A stretch of 64,000 bases of DNA from Oceanospirillaceae bacterium (GCA_002724925.1 PBQA01000013.1:372001-436000), one strand, 5' to 3'. Positions 29,223 through 39,537 are shown, numbered from the stretch's first letter. Notes: a model not told the origin generated them from the sequence alone. Translations and numbers: made by a program.

Positions 29223-30319
29223 TCGTTGGAATCGTCATTGGGGGCACTTGCTTGTGCGGCGAGCGCATCGGCCTTAGCCTGCGCTTTCTCAGCAGCCCGG
29301 CGCGCGTCTTCTTTTTCATCATGCTTGTCGTAGGCATCAACGATACGTTGCACCAATGGGTGACGCACAACGTCGCGATTGCTGAAGCGGGTGATGCCAA
29401 TGCCTTCGACACCATCAAGTACTTCAAGACCATGCTTCAGGCCAGAATAGACGCCGCGCGGCAGGTCAACCTGGGTGACGTCACCAGTAATGACGGCCTT
29501 TGAGCCAAAGCCAACACGGGTCAGGAACATCTTCATCTGTTCTTTGGTGGTGTTCTGGCTTTCATCAAGAATGACAAACGAATGACTCAGCGTACGCCCG
29601 CGCATGTAGGCCAGCGGAGCGATCTCAATCTGGTTGCGTTCGATCATCTTTGTCACTGCTTCGAAACCCAGCATCTCATAAAGAGCGTCATATAACGGGC
29701 GCAGGTATGGATCAATCTTCTGAGCCAGGTCACCGGGCAGGAAGCCGAGCTTCTCGCCTGCTTCGACCGCAGGGCGCACCAGCAGGATGCGTTTCACGTC
29801 GTCGCGCATCAGAGATTCAACGGCTGCTGCAACGGCGAGGAAGGTTTTACCGGTACCCGCTGGGCCAATGCCGAAGTTGATGTCGTATTTACGCACCTGA
29901 GCCAGGTATTCAAGCTGGTTATCCCCACGCGGTTTGATCACGGCGAGTGGTGTTTTGATAATGCCCTTGTCGGCATCATAGGTGCGCTTGCCACGCTGTG
30001 ACGGACGGGCGCTGTCTTCTTGCAGAAACAGGTGAATCAGGTCGGGACTGATTTCAGTGCCTTTGCCGGTTTCTTTATAGAGACGTTGAATCAGGTCGGC
30101 TGCTCGTTTGGCCGGGCCGACTTTGCCTTCGATCTGAAAGCGGCTACCGCGATTAAATATGTCCAGCTCGTAATGATCAGCAATCTGTCTGATATGACCG
30201 TCCAGATTGCCGCACAGGTTGGCCAGGCGACTGGCGTCATCGGGCTCGAGAGTAAAACTCACGGCATGCTGTTTAGCGCTGGTTTCAGGGCTTGTGCTGC
30301 TTTGCTGCTCGTCGGACAA
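29219..30319 (-). CDS. ybeZ: PhoH-like ATPase (YbeZ)
   Basis: This is a predicted cytoplasmic P-loop NTPase of the PhoH family. In the ybeZ-ybeY context it is thought to act with YbeY on RNA. The 366-aa protein has an N-terminal RNA-binding-like region (about 20-95), Walker [14 protein letters not shown] near 152-164, and the DESQNTT Walker B region near 252-258. The C-terminal tail is charged and Ala-rich. It lies between miaB and ybeY, with 23 bp to miaB. Confidence 0.93.
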   Translation of the reverse strand: MSDEQQSSTSPETSAKQHAVSFTLEPDDASRLANLCGNLDGHIRQIADHYELDIFNRGSRFQIEGKVGPAKRAADLIQRLYKETGKGTEISPDLIHLFLQEDSARPSQRGKRTYDADKGIIKTPLAVIKPRGDNQLEYLAQVRKYDINFGIGPAGTGKTFLAVAAAVESLMRDDVKRILLVRPAVEAGEKLGFLPGDLAQKIDPYLRPLYDALYEMLGFEAVTKMIERNQIEIAPLAYMRGRTLSHSFVILDESQNTTKEQMKMFLTRVGFGSKAVITGDVTQVDLPRGVYSGLKHGLEVLDGVEGIGITRFSNRDVVRHPLVQRIVDAYDKHDEKEDARRAAEKAQAKADALAAQASAPNDDSNE

Positions 30320-30342
30320 ATTGACCTCGATATGATGATTGA

Positions 30343-31692
30343 TCAGTATGCCTGCGAGGCATCAATGATGACGCCGCGCAGACTGTTCGGATAGGCATCT
30401 TCAATGCTGACGCGTACGAATTTCCCGATCATAGACTGATCGTCGCACTTAAAGTTGACCACCCGGTTGTTCTCGGTGCGGCCCTGAAGCTCGCCAGGGT
30501 CTTTCTTGGAGACACCCGTTACCAGAATGACTTCTTCGCGCCCGACCATACGGCGGCTGATCTGTTGTGCGTTCTGCACGATGCGATCCTGAAGGATCTT
30601 AAGGCGCTGCTTTTTCAGCGATTCTGGCGTGTCATCATCCAACTGTGCCGCAGGTGTACCCGGGCGGGCGCTGTAAACAAAGCTGAATGACGTATCGAAA
30701 CCGATCTCGTCGATCAGCTTCATTGTGTCGAGGAAGTCTTCTTCCGTCTCACCCGGGAAGCCAATGATAAAGTCGGATGAAATTGAGATATCCGGGCGCA
30801 GTTCGCGCAGGCGGCGGATCTTATCGATGTAGAGATCAATTTCGTGGCCGCGCTTCATTGCCGCCAGAATGCGATTGGAGCCACTCTGAACCGGTAGGTG
30901 AATATGGCTGACCAGCTCAGGGACTTCGGCATAGACGTCGATCAGACTGTCAGTGAATTCGACCGGGTGGGACGTCGTAAAGCGGATGCGGTCGATGCCG
31001 TCGATTTCTGCGACCTGAGTAATCAGTTCTGCCAGATCGGCGTAGTCACCATCACCGGTGTCGCCCTGATAAGCGTTCACGTTCTGACCCAGCAGGTTGA
31101 TCTCACGAACGCCCTGAGTCGCCAGAACTTCGCATTCTTTGAGGACGTCCGCTATAGGACGGCTGACTTCTTCGCCGCGCGTATAGGGTACAACGCAGAA
31201 AGTGCAGTATTTCGAGCAGCCTTCCATCACCGAAACGAATGCTGAGCTGCCTTCTGATTTCGGCGCTGGCAGATGGTCGAACTTCTCGATTTCCGGGAAG
31301 GTAACATCGACGACCTGAATCGAGTCACTGGCTTTGTTTACCATCTCTGGCAGGCGGTGCAATGTCTGCGGACCAAACACCATATCGACAAAAGGCGCGC
31401 GCTTCATGATGGCGTCGCCTTCCTGGGAGGCAACACAACCACCTACGCCGATTTTAAGGTCTGGGTTGGTGGTCTTCAGATTCTTCCAGCGCCCCAGCTC
31501 ATGGAAAACCTTCTCCTGCGCCTTCTCGCGGATAGAGCAGGTATTCAGCAGAATGACGTCAGCCTCTTCAGGGTTGTCAGTGACCACCATCTTATGGCTT
31601 TCACCCAGCATATCGGCCATGCGCGATGAATCGTATTCGTTCATCTGGCAACCGTGGGTTTTGATGTAAAGCTTCTTCGCCTGTTCAGTCAT
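30343..31692 (-). CDS. miaB: tRNA-2-methylthio-N6-isopentenyladenosine synthase MiaB
   Basis: MiaB is a radical-SAM methylthiotransferase that modifies A37 of tRNAs reading UNN codons. The 449-aa protein has the N-terminal UPF0004 domain with cysteines in [17 protein letters not shown] and GGCVASQEG. The radical-SAM cluster motif is [15 protein letters not shown] near 154-168, and a TRAM domain lies at the C-terminus (about 376-440). All six cluster cysteines are present. It is the first gene of the miaB-ybeZ-ybeY-corC-lnt string. Confidence 0.97.
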   Translation of the reverse strand: MTEQAKKLYIKTHGCQMNEYDSSRMADMLGESHKMVVTDNPEEADVILLNTCSIREKAQEKVFHELGRWKNLKTTNPDLKIGVGGCVASQEGDAIMKRAPFVDMVFGPQTLHRLPEMVNKASDSIQVVDVTFPEIEKFDHLPAPKSEGSSAFVSVMEGCSKYCTFCVVPYTRGEEVSRPIADVLKECEVLATQGVREINLLGQNVNAYQGDTGDGDYADLAELITQVAEIDGIDRIRFTTSHPVEFTDSLIDVYAEVPELVSHIHLPVQSGSNRILAAMKRGHEIDLYIDKIRRLRELRPDISISSDFIIGFPGETEEDFLDTMKLIDEIGFDTSFSFVYSARPGTPAAQLDDDTPESLKKQRLKILQDRIVQNAQQISRRMVGREEVILVTGVSKKDPGELQGRTENNRVVNFKCDDQSMIGKFVRVSIEDAYPNSLRGVIIDASQAY

Positions 31693-31816
31693 ACTGCTGT
31701 GTCTGGTCGTTCTAAAAAAGGGGCGACAGTATACAGCTTCTGCTCACTTATTCGCCAGTGCTGAGGCAGAGAAAGCCGGGTTGTAGCCCCCTTATTTCGT
31801 GGCCCAATTTCGTGGC

Positions 31817-32758
31817 TCAGCGTTGAATGACGCTTTCAATTTCTTCAGCCAGCTGGCGAGACTGCTCATCCATCGGCAGGTGGCGTATATCAGGGTATTT
31901 TAATGCGACCGCAATGTTGTAAAGCCAGCGTTCGATGCGTAGAACCAATGCTTCAGCGTTGTCTTTGTCTGCTTGTAGAATTTCATTACTCATCGCCAGA
32001 ATAATCTGTGCATGATCGGCCGCAGTTTTTGCAGCCTCTCGTTGAGCTGCGATTTCTGCTTCGGCCCGTGGCGCTTTGTTGATCAGGTCTTCAGCGGATG
32101 CCAGGGCGGTGGTCGCTGTACCGAAGCTACGTGGAATAAGTCTTTCTGCACCGGCTTCACGCATGGCGGCAATCCGGTTTCTGATCTGCTGTAAATGGAT
32201 GAAACCGATGGTTTGTACTTCAAGGTCGTGCATGTCCATCAGGAGTTGGCGTTGTGTCTGGCTGGTACTTGCGGGTTCTCCGGTGGTTTCCAGAGTGCGG
32301 ATAATGCTATTGAGGTCTTCATTGACTGCGCGGTACTCACTTGGATAGTAGGTGTCCGCACGTATGCTGTTCAGTACCTCGAGGTGCGCCAGAGAGGGCG
32401 CCAGGGTTTCACGTGCGATCAAGGTGTGATCCTGCGCTTTTTCAAACGTCGCTACCGCTGTCAGTGCCAGCTCCCGGACGTCACTGTCTGCTTTACCTTT
32501 GTCTCGTGCCTGCTCAGCTTCGCTGAGATATTCATTGGCAGAGTCGGTCATGGATGGGGCAAAGCGATAGGTTTCCTGTGCTTTCGCCTGGCTTTGCAGT
32601 TGTTCTGCTTCTTTGATCAGGGTGGTCCCCGAGCGAACCGTAGAGACCGCTTCACGGCTGGCGCGATCTTTAATCAAATCAAGCCCTTGCGGAGTTGAGG
32701 CGCATCCAGCCAGAACTGTTGTGACAAGCAGAACACTGATGAGCGGATAGCGGGTCAT
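31817..32758 (-). CDS. DUF4398-like lipoprotein, mostly alpha-helical
   Basis: A 313-aa protein with a lipoprotein signal (LAGC, Cys19) followed by a long, almost entirely helical body rich in Ala, Glu, Gln and Arg. The region at about 35-115 (AEQLQSQAKAQETYRFAPSM then LSEAEQARDKGK) resembles DUF4398 proteins, outer-membrane-linked helical lipoproteins of unknown function. The second half continues with heptad-like helices, without recognised catalytic motifs. It sits alone, separated from miaB by about 125 bp, and is probably monocistronic. No function is assigned. Confidence 0.7.
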   Translation of the reverse strand: MTRYPLISVLLVTTVLAGCASTPQGLDLIKDRASREAVSTVRSGTTLIKEAEQLQSQAKAQETYRFAPSMTDSANEYLSEAEQARDKGKADSDVRELALTAVATFEKAQDHTLIARETLAPSLAHLEVLNSIRADTYYPSEYRAVNEDLNSIIRTLETTGEPASTSQTQRQLLMDMHDLEVQTIGFIHLQQIRNRIAAMREAGAERLIPRSFGTATTALASAEDLINKAPRAEAEIAAQREAAKTAADHAQIILAMSNEILQADKDNAEALVLRIERWLYNIAVALKYPDIRHLPMDEQSRQLAEEIESVIQR

Positions 32759-33040
32759 GTGAAAACTCTCCTCTGAGCAGACCTTGAATACGGAATAATT
32801 GGACGCAGTTTATCATGGAGACGGGATCAGAATAGGGAATAGGCATGGAGTTCCCGACGTCCTGCTATGACCGCTTTGACGTCTCTCTGTGTGAACTGCC
32901 GCAGCTTTATACAATGTGGGGCTTGTGTCTGAGGTAAGCGGTTGCTATACATTCAGACAGGTGTTGCAGAAAAGGGGGGACACGGCTCGAATTGCCTGTT
33001 ACAGGCCTAACCCGATTCAGGTGAATAAGGAGTTGACCTT

Positions 33041-33643
33041 ATGAACGCAGAAATGCAACCGCTTTACTGGCGTATTCAGAATAATGATAACTCAGGCTTT
33101 GACGCGGTCAGTCTGCTGATGCCGGCCGGAGAGGGCGAACCCGCCACTCTCGTACCTACCGAAGTTAGTTTTTGTTCCCGACGCACTGGCACGCAGGCCG
33201 TGGATGTGCGCTGGACGGACGAAGACTCAGATCTATTCCTGCACCTGCTGGAGCGTGTGTCCGAAGATCATGCCGACGAGACTGATGAAGGCGTAGTGCT
33301 GGACATCAACGATGGTGTCGTTCAGGGGATTGTTCAGCTCGTTGCTCTGGCGCGCTTTAAAACGCCATGGCCGAGTGATGATCTGGTCGCTGGAGACGTT
33401 AATACGGTTCGTGAAGACATCGAAATCGGAGATCTGGTCGCCATTCATACTCACTACGGATGCCCAATGGCGATCGTGGTCGGGATGGATTCGATTGATC
33501 TGACGTGTATCTTGCTCGAAGACATCGAGGCAGAGGGTGTTTCAATCGTGCCGGAGCATAGTGTTTTTGTTATTAATCGGGACAGTGCTTTGCCTCCAGC
33601 CTTTGCTGAAAGCGATACAGGCGAAGACGCCGTTTTCCACTAA
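33041..33643 (+). CDS. Hypothetical acidic cytoplasmic protein, 200 aa
   Basis: I do not recognise this family. The product has no signal peptide or membrane segment and is acidic, with many Asp and Glu residues. The N-terminus (MNAEMQPLYWRIQNNDNSGF) leads into predicted beta strands; two halves share a pattern of short hydrophobic strands. AAGGAG lies 6 bp before the ATG at 33041, and composition and codon use look native, so it is very likely a real gene. No neighbour suggests a role. Confidence 0.7.
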   Translation: MNAEMQPLYWRIQNNDNSGFDAVSLLMPAGEGEPATLVPTEVSFCSRRTGTQAVDVRWTDEDSDLFLHLLERVSEDHADETDEGVVLDINDGVVQGIVQLVALARFKTPWPSDDLVAGDVNTVREDIEIGDLVAIHTHYGCPMAIVVGMDSIDLTCILLEDIEAEGVSIVPEHSVFVINRDSALPPAFAESDTGEDAVFH

Positions 33644-33682
33644 CGGTATTGGTGTTATCAGATAACGGCGCGGGCTGCCTGC

Positions 33683-33859
33683 TTATTCGGCAGCGGCTTC
33701 AGCGCTGTTACGAATACGGCGGCGTTCGAGAGCTATATTGCCAATCAGGTCGTAATAATCAGTGCTGGCAGTCGCTTTAGTAGCTCGTCCCATGGACTCG
33801 TTCGCTGCGGTGGAGCGTGCTGTCGTCTGCTTTTCTGCATCAATCAGTGCTGTAGCCAT
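33683..33859 (-). CDS. Small ORF (58 aa) downstream of tetR
   Basis: This short gene begins MATALIDAEKQTTARSTAAN and ends RRRIRNSAEAAAE. It has a strong AGGAGAG ribosome site about 5 bp before its ATG. The sequence is soluble, helix-prone and Ala-rich, with a basic cluster near residue 47. It starts 16 bp after the tetR stop on the same strand, so the two are probably co-transcribed. I do not recognise a family. The ribosome site and clean spacing make translation plausible. Confidence 0.6.
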   Translation of the reverse strand: MATALIDAEKQTTARSTAANESMGRATKATASTDYYDLIGNIALERRRIRNSAEAAAE

Positions 33860-33875
33860 CTTACTCTCCTGAATA

Positions 33876-34454
33876 TCAGTCGCGTTTCTCTATTGCCCCC
33901 CAGCAGATGCTGAGTAGCATGTCATCGGTCACTTCCGTAGGTACGGCACACGGCGCGTTACGGTCAGTACGCAACAGCGTAGAAATCCCACCGTACACGA
34001 ACACCCCAAGTACATCGTCGGGGATATCTTTAATGATTCCTTCTTCCCTGCCGCGCGCGAACAGAGGATCAATCTTCTCTTTCAGGCGACGCTTTCCTTG
34101 TTCCTGGAGCTCTCCGCGTATCGCAGGGGCAACGCTTAACTGATCAAGGAGCAGGGCGTCTCGGGGAACTTCACGCATGTAGTGATAAAGATTGAGCCAC
34201 ACCGTGTTCAATTGTTCCCGTACGCTTGCGTTTTCATCCACATCCTTCAGACAGGCGTCTGAAAAACGCTCCATCAGGGTCAGATAAACATCTTCTATCA
34301 GCGCTTCTTTGGTTTCGAAGTAGCGGTAGATAGTTCCCGCACCACAGCAGGCTTCTTTGGCAACCATAGAAATGGGCGTTGCCTGAAGGCCGTTTTCTGC
34401 AATCAGATCGCAGGTGGCGGTGATGATAAGTTCGCGTTTATCCATTTTCTTCAT
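33876..34454 (-). CDS. TetR-family transcriptional regulator
   Basis: A 192-aa one-component repressor. The N-terminal helix-turn-helix spans about 8-55 and contains ISMVAKEACCGAGTIYRYFETKEALI, the TetR DNA-binding pattern. The C-terminal ligand domain resembles regulators of multidrug efflux. It lies next to a Bcr/CflA efflux pump on the same strand, and a perfect 16-bp palindrome sits 7 bp upstream of the start codon, which suggests autoregulation. An internal Met at codon 4 (MDKRELI) is an alternative start. Ligand and targets are unknown. Confidence 0.88.
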   Translation of the reverse strand: MKKMDKRELIITATCDLIAENGLQATPISMVAKEACCGAGTIYRYFETKEALIEDVYLTLMERFSDACLKDVDENASVREQLNTVWLNLYHYMREVPRDALLLDQLSVAPAIRGELQEQGKRRLKEKIDPLFARGREEGIIKDIPDDVLGVFVYGGISTLLRTDRNAPCAVPTEVTDDMLLSICWGAIEKRD

Positions 34455-34460
34455 AAATCG

Positions 34461-34476
34461 GAATGAACGTTCATTC
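34461..34476. promoter_or_regulatory. Probable TetR operator
   Basis: GAATGAACGTTCATTC is a perfect 16-bp palindrome 7 bp upstream of the tetR start. Its size and symmetry are those of TetR-family operators (TGAAC-GTTCA type). It lies between the efflux gene and tetR, both on the - strand, so it most directly controls tetR. Confidence 0.75.
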
Positions 34477-34524
34477 TGATACTCCCGAGCAAATTACTCA
34501 AGTATTGATTGTTGCTTGTATGCA

Positions 34525-35745
34525 TCAGTCTGTTGCGGATGCGTGTGGGCTGTTTTGACCTGTGGCCGAATGGCTGGCTTTACGGGCAAGTAGCAAAAAT
34601 ATCAGAGCGATTGAGGCTGTCAGGAGCGACACCTCCATCATAGGGACTGGCGTATGGTCGTGGAGCTTTCCCCAGAGGAGCCCCGCGAGGGCGCCGCCGC
34701 TGAACTGGATGACGCCCATCAATGCGGTGGCCGAGCCTGCAACGTCGCGGAAGTACTGCATGACTGTGCCCATGGTATTCGCTGTGATCAGCCCGAGAGA
34801 ACCGACGTAGATCATCAGCAACGGCAAAGCCAATGGCAGCTCGAAGTGAGGCGACAGGGCCAGCAGCAGCAGTGCCAGGGCTGAAACAAACTGGAGTACG
34901 ATACCTGCGGCCAACAGTCGTTGCGGAGACCAGAAACGCAGCCAGAATATGTTAAGTCGGTTCATTAGCATGATGACAACGACATTTGCACCGAATAACC
35001 AAGGGAATGTCTGTTCGCTTTGCCCGAAGTGCTCAAGGTAGAGGTACGGAGAAGCGGTAATAAATACGAACATGCCACTGTATGCACTTGCCAGCATCAG
35101 AATGTAGCGGCGAGCGACGCGATGTCTGATGACGGTCGCGTAACCTGCCCATGGCGAACGTTTTACACGACGATGAGGCGGGTGGCTCTCCGGCAACTGC
35201 CATACCAGAATAGCAATCAGGATGGCGGCATACGCACTGAGAATGCCAAAAATACTTCGCCAGCCGCTGAAGCTCAGTACCAGAGAGCCTAAGAGAGGCG
35301 CAGCAAGCGGGGCGGCCATCATGATCATAGCCACCATAGACAATACTTTTGCGATGTCGGTGCCATCAAAGTTGTCACGCACTATCGCGGTCGAATTCAC
35401 AACGGCCAGCCCACCACCGATGGCCTGCAGGCCTCGCAGAAGCAACAGTCCGTCGAGAGAACTTACATAGGTGAGAGCAATACTGGCGATACCAAACAGA
35501 ATTAACCCGAGAAAGATAACCGGGCGCCGCCCAACGCGGTCAGACAGAGGGCCACCGGTAATCTGGCCGAGTGCAAACCCCAGCAGGAAAGTGCTGACAG
35601 AGAGTTCGACGTGGTGAATATCGCTGCTTAAAGAACCGGCCATGGCTGCCATGGCTGGCAGGTACATATCAATGGAGAGCGGGCCGATAGCGGTCAACAT
35701 CGCCAGTAGTAAGGGCAGAGGGAGTCGCAAAGCTGGAGTCGTCAT
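34525..35745 (-). CDS. MFS multidrug efflux transporter, Bcr/CflA type
   Basis: A 406-aa inner-membrane drug:proton antiporter with 12 predicted membrane segments. The family signature is seen in DMYLPAMAAMAG near 26-37, the MFS motif A GGPLSDRVGRRPVIF near 64-78, and the GRPV/LRGLQAIGGG region near 108-115 that marks the Bcr/CflA drug-resistance subgroup. It lies upstream of the TetR gene on the same strand. Substrates cannot be predicted. Confidence 0.9.
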   Translation of the reverse strand: MTTPALRLPLPLLLAMLTAIGPLSIDMYLPAMAAMAGSLSSDIHHVELSVSTFLLGFALGQITGGPLSDRVGRRPVIFLGLILFGIASIALTYVSSLDGLLLLRGLQAIGGGLAVVNSTAIVRDNFDGTDIAKVLSMVAMIMMAAPLAAPLLGSLVLSFSGWRSIFGILSAYAAILIAILVWQLPESHPPHRRVKRSPWAGYATVIRHRVARRYILMLASAYSGMFVFITASPYLYLEHFGQSEQTFPWLFGANVVVIMLMNRLNIFWLRFWSPQRLLAAGIVLQFVSALALLLLALSPHFELPLALPLLMIYVGSLGLITANTMGTVMQYFRDVAGSATALMGVIQFSGGALAGLLWGKLHDHTPVPMMEVSLLTASIALIFLLLARKASHSATGQNSPHASATD

Positions 35746-35837
35746 AAATCACCGGGCAGTTTACAGACTCTAGTCTAGTTGTTTCGCTGGTGAAATAAGA
35801 GGGTGTGTATTTGAATTGATTGTTCCAAATAATACAA

Positions 35838-35859
35838 CCTCAAGGGAGAGCCCCTGAGG
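35838..35859 (-). terminator. Terminator-like hairpin after ychF
   Basis: CCTCA and TGAGG enclose GGG/CCC around an AGAG loop, with one internal mismatch. On the - strand it is followed by TTGTATTATTT, a weak U-rich tract. It lies about 35 bp beyond the ychF stop. Confidence 0.45.
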
Positions 35860-35891
35860 CTGCTTATGAAGCTGGGCTAATCGACAGGTAA

Positions 35892-36983
35892 TCAGACGTT
35901 GAAACGGAAGTGGATGACGTCTCCGTCTTTCACTATGTATTCTTTACCTTCTAAGCGCCATTTACCGGCTTCTTTCGCACCGTTCTCGCCGTTGTACTCA
36001 ATGAAGTCGTCGTAGCCAACGACTTCAGCGCGAATAAAGCCGCGTTCAAAATCCGTGTGAATTGCGGCAGCGGCACGTGGAGCGGTAGAACCTACTTTGA
36101 TGGTCCAGGCACGTACTTCTTTCACGCCCGCAGTAAAGTAGGTTTGCAGGCCAAGAAGCTCATAGCCTGCACGGATAACCCGGTCAAGACCGGGTTCTTC
36201 CATGCCCATCATCTCTAGGAAGTCGGCTTTCTCGTCGTCTTCCAGCTCAGAAATTTCAGCTTCGATTTTGTTGCAGACGACGACAACAGAAGCGCCTTCA
36301 GAGGCAGCGACTTCACGTACCGTGTCCAGATAAGGGTTATCTTCAAAGCCTTCTTCTGAGACGTTGGCAATGTACATGGTGGGTTTAGTGGTCAACAGAT
36401 GGAATTGGCGTGCGACACGCTTTTCGTCGTCGTCCATGTCCAGCATGCGTGCGGTTTTGCCTTCCTCAAAATGAGGAATCAGTTTCTCAAGCAGGGCTTT
36501 CTGAGCGATGGCGTTTTTGTCGCCGCCTTTTGCCGTGCGGGTAACTCGTTGCAGCTGCTTCTCGCATGAGTCGAGGTCAGCCAGCACCAGCTCGGTATTG
36601 ATGATATCGATATCGGCTGCAGGGTCGACGTGGTTCGCAACGTGAATAACGTTGTCATCTTCGAAGCAGCGCACAACGTGAGCGATGGCATCAGTTTCGC
36701 GGATGTTGGCCAAAAACTGGTTCCCCAGACCTTCACCTTTGGAAGCACCAGCAACCAGGCCTGCGATATCAACGAATTCCATAGCCGTTGGAATGACTTT
36801 CTCAGGACTTACGATGGCTGCCAGAGCGTCAAGGCGAGGATCAGGCATGTTGACCATGCCAGTGTTCGGCTCGATGGTACAGAAAGGGAAGTTCTCTGCC
36901 GCGATGCCTGATTTAGTCAGAGCGTTGAAGAGTGTTGATTTACCGACGTTGGGCAAACCAACGATTCCGCATTTAAAGCCCAT
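35892..36983 (-). CDS. ychF: Ribosome-binding ATPase YchF
   Basis: YchF (human OLA1 family) is an Obg-like P-loop NTPase that prefers ATP and binds ribosomes. The 363-aa protein has [15 protein letters not shown] (G1) near 8-22, DIAGLV (G3) near 73-78, the NKIEAE G4-like motif near 235-240, a coiled-coil insertion, and a C-terminal TGS domain (about 280-360). The length is the family norm. It is the last gene of the prs-rplY-pth-ychF series, 56 bp beyond pth. Confidence 0.97.
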   Translation of the reverse strand: MGFKCGIVGLPNVGKSTLFNALTKSGIAAENFPFCTIEPNTGMVNMPDPRLDALAAIVSPEKVIPTAMEFVDIAGLVAGASKGEGLGNQFLANIRETDAIAHVVRCFEDDNVIHVANHVDPAADIDIINTELVLADLDSCEKQLQRVTRTAKGGDKNAIAQKALLEKLIPHFEEGKTARMLDMDDDEKRVARQFHLLTTKPTMYIANVSEEGFEDNPYLDTVREVAASEGASVVVVCNKIEAEISELEDDEKADFLEMMGMEEPGLDRVIRAGYELLGLQTYFTAGVKEVRAWTIKVGSTAPRAAAAIHTDFERGFIRAEVVGYDDFIEYNGENGAKEAGKWRLEGKEYIVKDGDVIHFRFNV

Positions 36984-37039
36984 TTCTGTATCCCGATCGT
37001 ATGTTTGGTTGGTGTGACTGTCTTAATCTGGCGGGTATT

Positions 37040-37627
37040 TTACCCTTTAAAACTATGAAGTCGATTCATAGCTTTTGGCAGGTCGCCAGCAATGGCATCT
37101 GGCAGAACACGCAGAGCCTCATCAATGACGTTATCAATGGCTTGTTGCTCTGCTTTGCTGGCGCGCCCGAGCACATGTCCTGTAACCAGGTTCTTATCGC
37201 CCGGGTGGCCAATGCCGACTCTGAGGCGGTGGAAGTCCTTCTGGTTACTCATGCGAGCGATGATGTCCCGAAGACCATTCTGTCCTCCGTGGCCGCCGCC
37301 GGTTTTGAACTTAGCAACGCCTGGGGGCATATCCAGTTCATCATGGACGACCAGAATCTCACTGGTTTTGATTTTGTAGAAATTCGCTAAGGCGGCTACC
37401 GCCTGACCACTGCGGTTCATAAAGGTCGTTGGCATCAACAGGTAACATTCCTGGCCACCAATGCGTCCTTTACCTGAGAGTCCGAAGAATTTTTTATCTG
37501 GCGAGAGGCTGATGCCTTCCTGTCGGGCAAAACGTTCGACTAACCAGAAGCCAGCATTGTGGCGGGTATGTTCATATTCGGCGCCGGGGTTGCCAAGGCC
37601 TACGATTAAGCGAATTGGATCAGCCAT
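37040..37627 (-). CDS. pth: Peptidyl-tRNA hydrolase Pth
   Basis: Pth releases peptides from stalled peptidyl-tRNAs so the tRNA can be reused. I start it at the ATG at 37627, giving 195 aa beginning [20 protein letters not shown]; the longer open frame would add a hydrophobic leader not seen in the family. Conserved residues are Asn (GLGNPG), catalytic His (TRHNAGFW), and the Asp and Asn of HDELDMPPG and [11 protein letters not shown]. It is downstream of rplY beyond an intrinsic terminator, so expression probably depends on readthrough or a local promoter. Confidence 0.95.
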   Translation of the reverse strand: MADPIRLIVGLGNPGAEYEHTRHNAGFWLVERFARQEGISLSPDKKFFGLSGKGRIGGQECYLLMPTTFMNRSGQAVAALANFYKIKTSEILVVHDELDMPPGVAKFKTGGGHGGQNGLRDIIARMSNQKDFHRLRVGIGHPGDKNLVTGHVLGRASKAEQQAIDNVIDEALRVLPDAIAGDLPKAMNRLHSFKG

Positions 37628-37670
37628 ACAATGTCCATTCGATATCAGTGTGATAAATAGCAGACAATAA

Positions 37671-37695
37671 AAAAGCGGGGACAAGCCCCGCTTTT
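37671..37695 (-). terminator. Intrinsic terminator between rplY and pth
   Basis: A 10-bp perfect stem, AAAAGCGGGG (37671-37680) with CCCCGCTTTT (37686-37695), has a 5-nt loop. On the - strand the stem is followed by TTTTTTATT. It should end or attenuate rplY transcripts before pth. Confidence 0.85.
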
Positions 37696-37710
37696 CTCTG
37701 AGCGCAACGA

Positions 37711-38355
37711 TTACTCGTCGCCGCCTTCAGCTTCAGCGTCTTCAGCTTCGTCTTCTTTCGTGCCTTTAGGCTCGATAACAGAAACAACTGAAGTATCGTG
37801 TTCTTCACCGTGTGACAGTGCCAGAGACTCAACGCCTTTAGGCAGTTTCAGGTCAGACAGGTGGATTACACCGCCAACTTCAACGTCAGCCATGTCGATT
37901 TCGATGTACTCTGGCAGGTCGCCAGCGGCACATACGATTTCAAGGGTGTTCATCTGGTGCATGATCTTGCCGCCGCCGAGCTTAACGCCTTTACAGGTGT
38001 CTTCGTTCAGGAAGTGCAGTGGAACGGTAGTGGTGATCTTAGAAGACTTGCTTACGCGCTGGAAGTCAGCGTGCCAGATCAGGTTCTTCGCAGGGTGACG
38101 CTGCAGATCCTTCAGGATTACAGTTTCGTCTTTTCCATCAACAGACAGAGTGATCATTGAGCTGTAGAAAGCTTCTGATTCCAGAGCTTTGTTCAGTTCA
38201 TTCGCCTTCAGAGTGATAGGCGTAGGCTTACGGTCGTTACCACCGGCTTTACCGCCGTAGATGATTGCTGGAACGCCGTTCTCGCGACGCAGGCGGCGGC
38301 TCGCACCTTTCCCCGCATCTTCGCGAGCTTCAGCAGACAAAGTGAAGTCTGACAT
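37711..38355 (-). CDS. rplY: 50S ribosomal protein L25/general stress protein Ctc
   Basis: L25 binds 5S rRNA. The 214-aa protein is the long (Ctc/TL5) form: an N-terminal L25 domain (about 1-95; [20 protein letters not shown] near the start), then a beta-rich C-terminal domain (about 100-190) and an acidic tail ([14 protein letters not shown]). This is about twice the size of the E. coli L25 and is normal for Pseudomonas-like bacteria. It follows prs after a GC-rich terminator and precedes the terminator before pth. Confidence 0.95.
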   Translation of the reverse strand: MSDFTLSAEAREDAGKGASRRLRRENGVPAIIYGGKAGGNDRKPTPITLKANELNKALESEAFYSSMITLSVDGKDETVILKDLQRHPAKNLIWHADFQRVSKSSKITTTVPLHFLNEDTCKGVKLGGGKIMHQMNTLEIVCAAGDLPEYIEIDMADVEVGGVIHLSDLKLPKGVESLALSHGEEHDTSVVSVIEPKGTKEDEAEDAEAEGGDE

Positions 38356-38379
38356 AGTTATTTCCTCATTTCAGGATGT

Positions 38380-38414
38380 AAAAACCGCCGGAGTTTGCGA
38401 CCAACGCCGGCGGT
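38380..38414 (-). terminator. Intrinsic terminator between prs and rplY
   Basis: ACCGCCGG (38384-38391) pairs with CCGGCGGT (38407-38414) around a 15-nt loop. On the - strand the stem is followed by TTTTAC. It lies between the prs stop and the rplY start, so rplY should have its own promoter or receive only readthrough. Confidence 0.65.
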
Positions 38415-38474
38415 CGTTATAGCAACACCTTATGGTATCGCCGGTAATCAGCCCGTTGTTCTTAAGCGCGTGGC

Positions 38475-39416
38475 TTAACGGAACATCGCGCTGATGGATT
38501 CTTCGTTGTTTACGCGACGGATCGACTCGGCCAGCAGACCAGCAATGGTCAGTTGGCGGATCGTACCGGTTGCACGTGCGGCTTCAGACAGAGGGATAGT
38601 GTCAGTCACTACCAGCTCGTCGAGCTCTGCACTGGCAAGGCGCTCAATCGCGGGCCCGGATAGTACAGGATGCGTACAGTAGGCGACAACCTTTTTCGCA
38701 CCAAATTCTTTCAATGCTTTCGCTGCCTGACACAGAGTGCCAGCGGTATCGACCATGTCATCGACCAGAACACAGGTGCGATCTTTCACATCACCGATAA
38801 TGTGCATGACCTCAGATACGTTCGCTTTTGGGCGACGCTTATCGATAATTGCGAGGTCTACGTTAAGCTGCTTGGCAATCGCTCGTGCACGAACAACACC
38901 ACCGATGTCTGGTGATACAACGATCAGATCTTCGAAGTTCTGGCGTTCCATGTCGTCGAGCAGAATAGGGGAGCCATAAACGTTATCTACGGGGATATCG
39001 AAGAAGCCCTGAATCTGGTCAGCGTGAAGGTCGACAGTCAGAACACGGTCAATACCAGAGCCTGACATCATGTCTGCAACAGCACGCGCAGAAATAGGTA
39101 CACGAGCACTACGTGGACGACGATCCTGGCGAGCGTAACCAAAATACGGAACAACAGCTGTAATACGGCTCGCAGATGCGCGACGCAGACCATCGGCCAT
39201 CAGCAGCATTTCCATCAGGTTGTCATTGGTCGGTGCGCAGGTAGGCTGCAGAATAAAAACGTCTTTACCGCGAACGTTTTCATTAATTTCGACGGTTATC
39301 TCACCATCACTGAATTTGCCCACGGTGGCTTCGCCAAGGGAAAGATCGAGACGCTCAACGACGAGCTTAGCCAGTTCCGGATTTGCATTACCGGTAAATA
39401 CCATCAACTTAGACAC
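38475..39416 (-). CDS. prs: Ribose-phosphate pyrophosphokinase (PRPP synthetase)
   Basis: Prs converts ribose 5-phosphate and ATP to PRPP for nucleotide, histidine, tryptophan and NAD synthesis. The 313-aa protein has the flexible catalytic loop region and [17 protein letters not shown] near 127-143. The PRPP-binding loop is [13 protein letters not shown] near 215-227. Length and motifs match class I enzymes. It is immediately downstream of tRNA-Gln and ispE, an order common in Pseudomonas and relatives. Confidence 0.98.
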   Translation of the reverse strand: MSKLMVFTGNANPELAKLVVERLDLSLGEATVGKFSDGEITVEINENVRGKDVFILQPTCAPTNDNLMEMLLMADGLRRASASRITAVVPYFGYARQDRRPRSARVPISARAVADMMSGSGIDRVLTVDLHADQIQGFFDIPVDNVYGSPILLDDMERQNFEDLIVVSPDIGGVVRARAIAKQLNVDLAIIDKRRPKANVSEVMHIIGDVKDRTCVLVDDMVDTAGTLCQAAKALKEFGAKKVVAYCTHPVLSGPAIERLASAELDELVVTDTIPLSEAARATGTIRQLTIAGLLAESIRRVNNEESISAMFR

Positions 39417-39462
39417 AGTCGTCCCCTTGATGCAGTGATTTCAAAGATGGAGGAGATAGAAT

Positions 39463-39537
39463 TGGCTGAGGTGGCAGGACTCGAACCTGCGAATGACGGG
39501 ATCAAAACCCGTTGCCTTACCACTTGGCGACACCCCA
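39463..39537 (-). tRNA. tRNA-Gln (anticodon UUG)
   Basis: A 75-nt tRNA read on the - strand, starting TGGGGTGTCGCC and ending with an encoded CCA. The acceptor stem TGGGGTG/CACCTCA pairs fully with one G-T wobble. The anticodon loop has TTG. The T-arm contains GGTTCGAGTCC. Its sequence is close to E. coli tRNA-Gln. It lies between ispE and prs. Confidence 0.97.

Noticed and set aside
28405-29503. Overlapping + strand open frames opposite corC, ybeY and ybeZ
   Set aside because: They are antisense to conserved genes, lack ribosome sites and show no protein-family features; treated as shadows.
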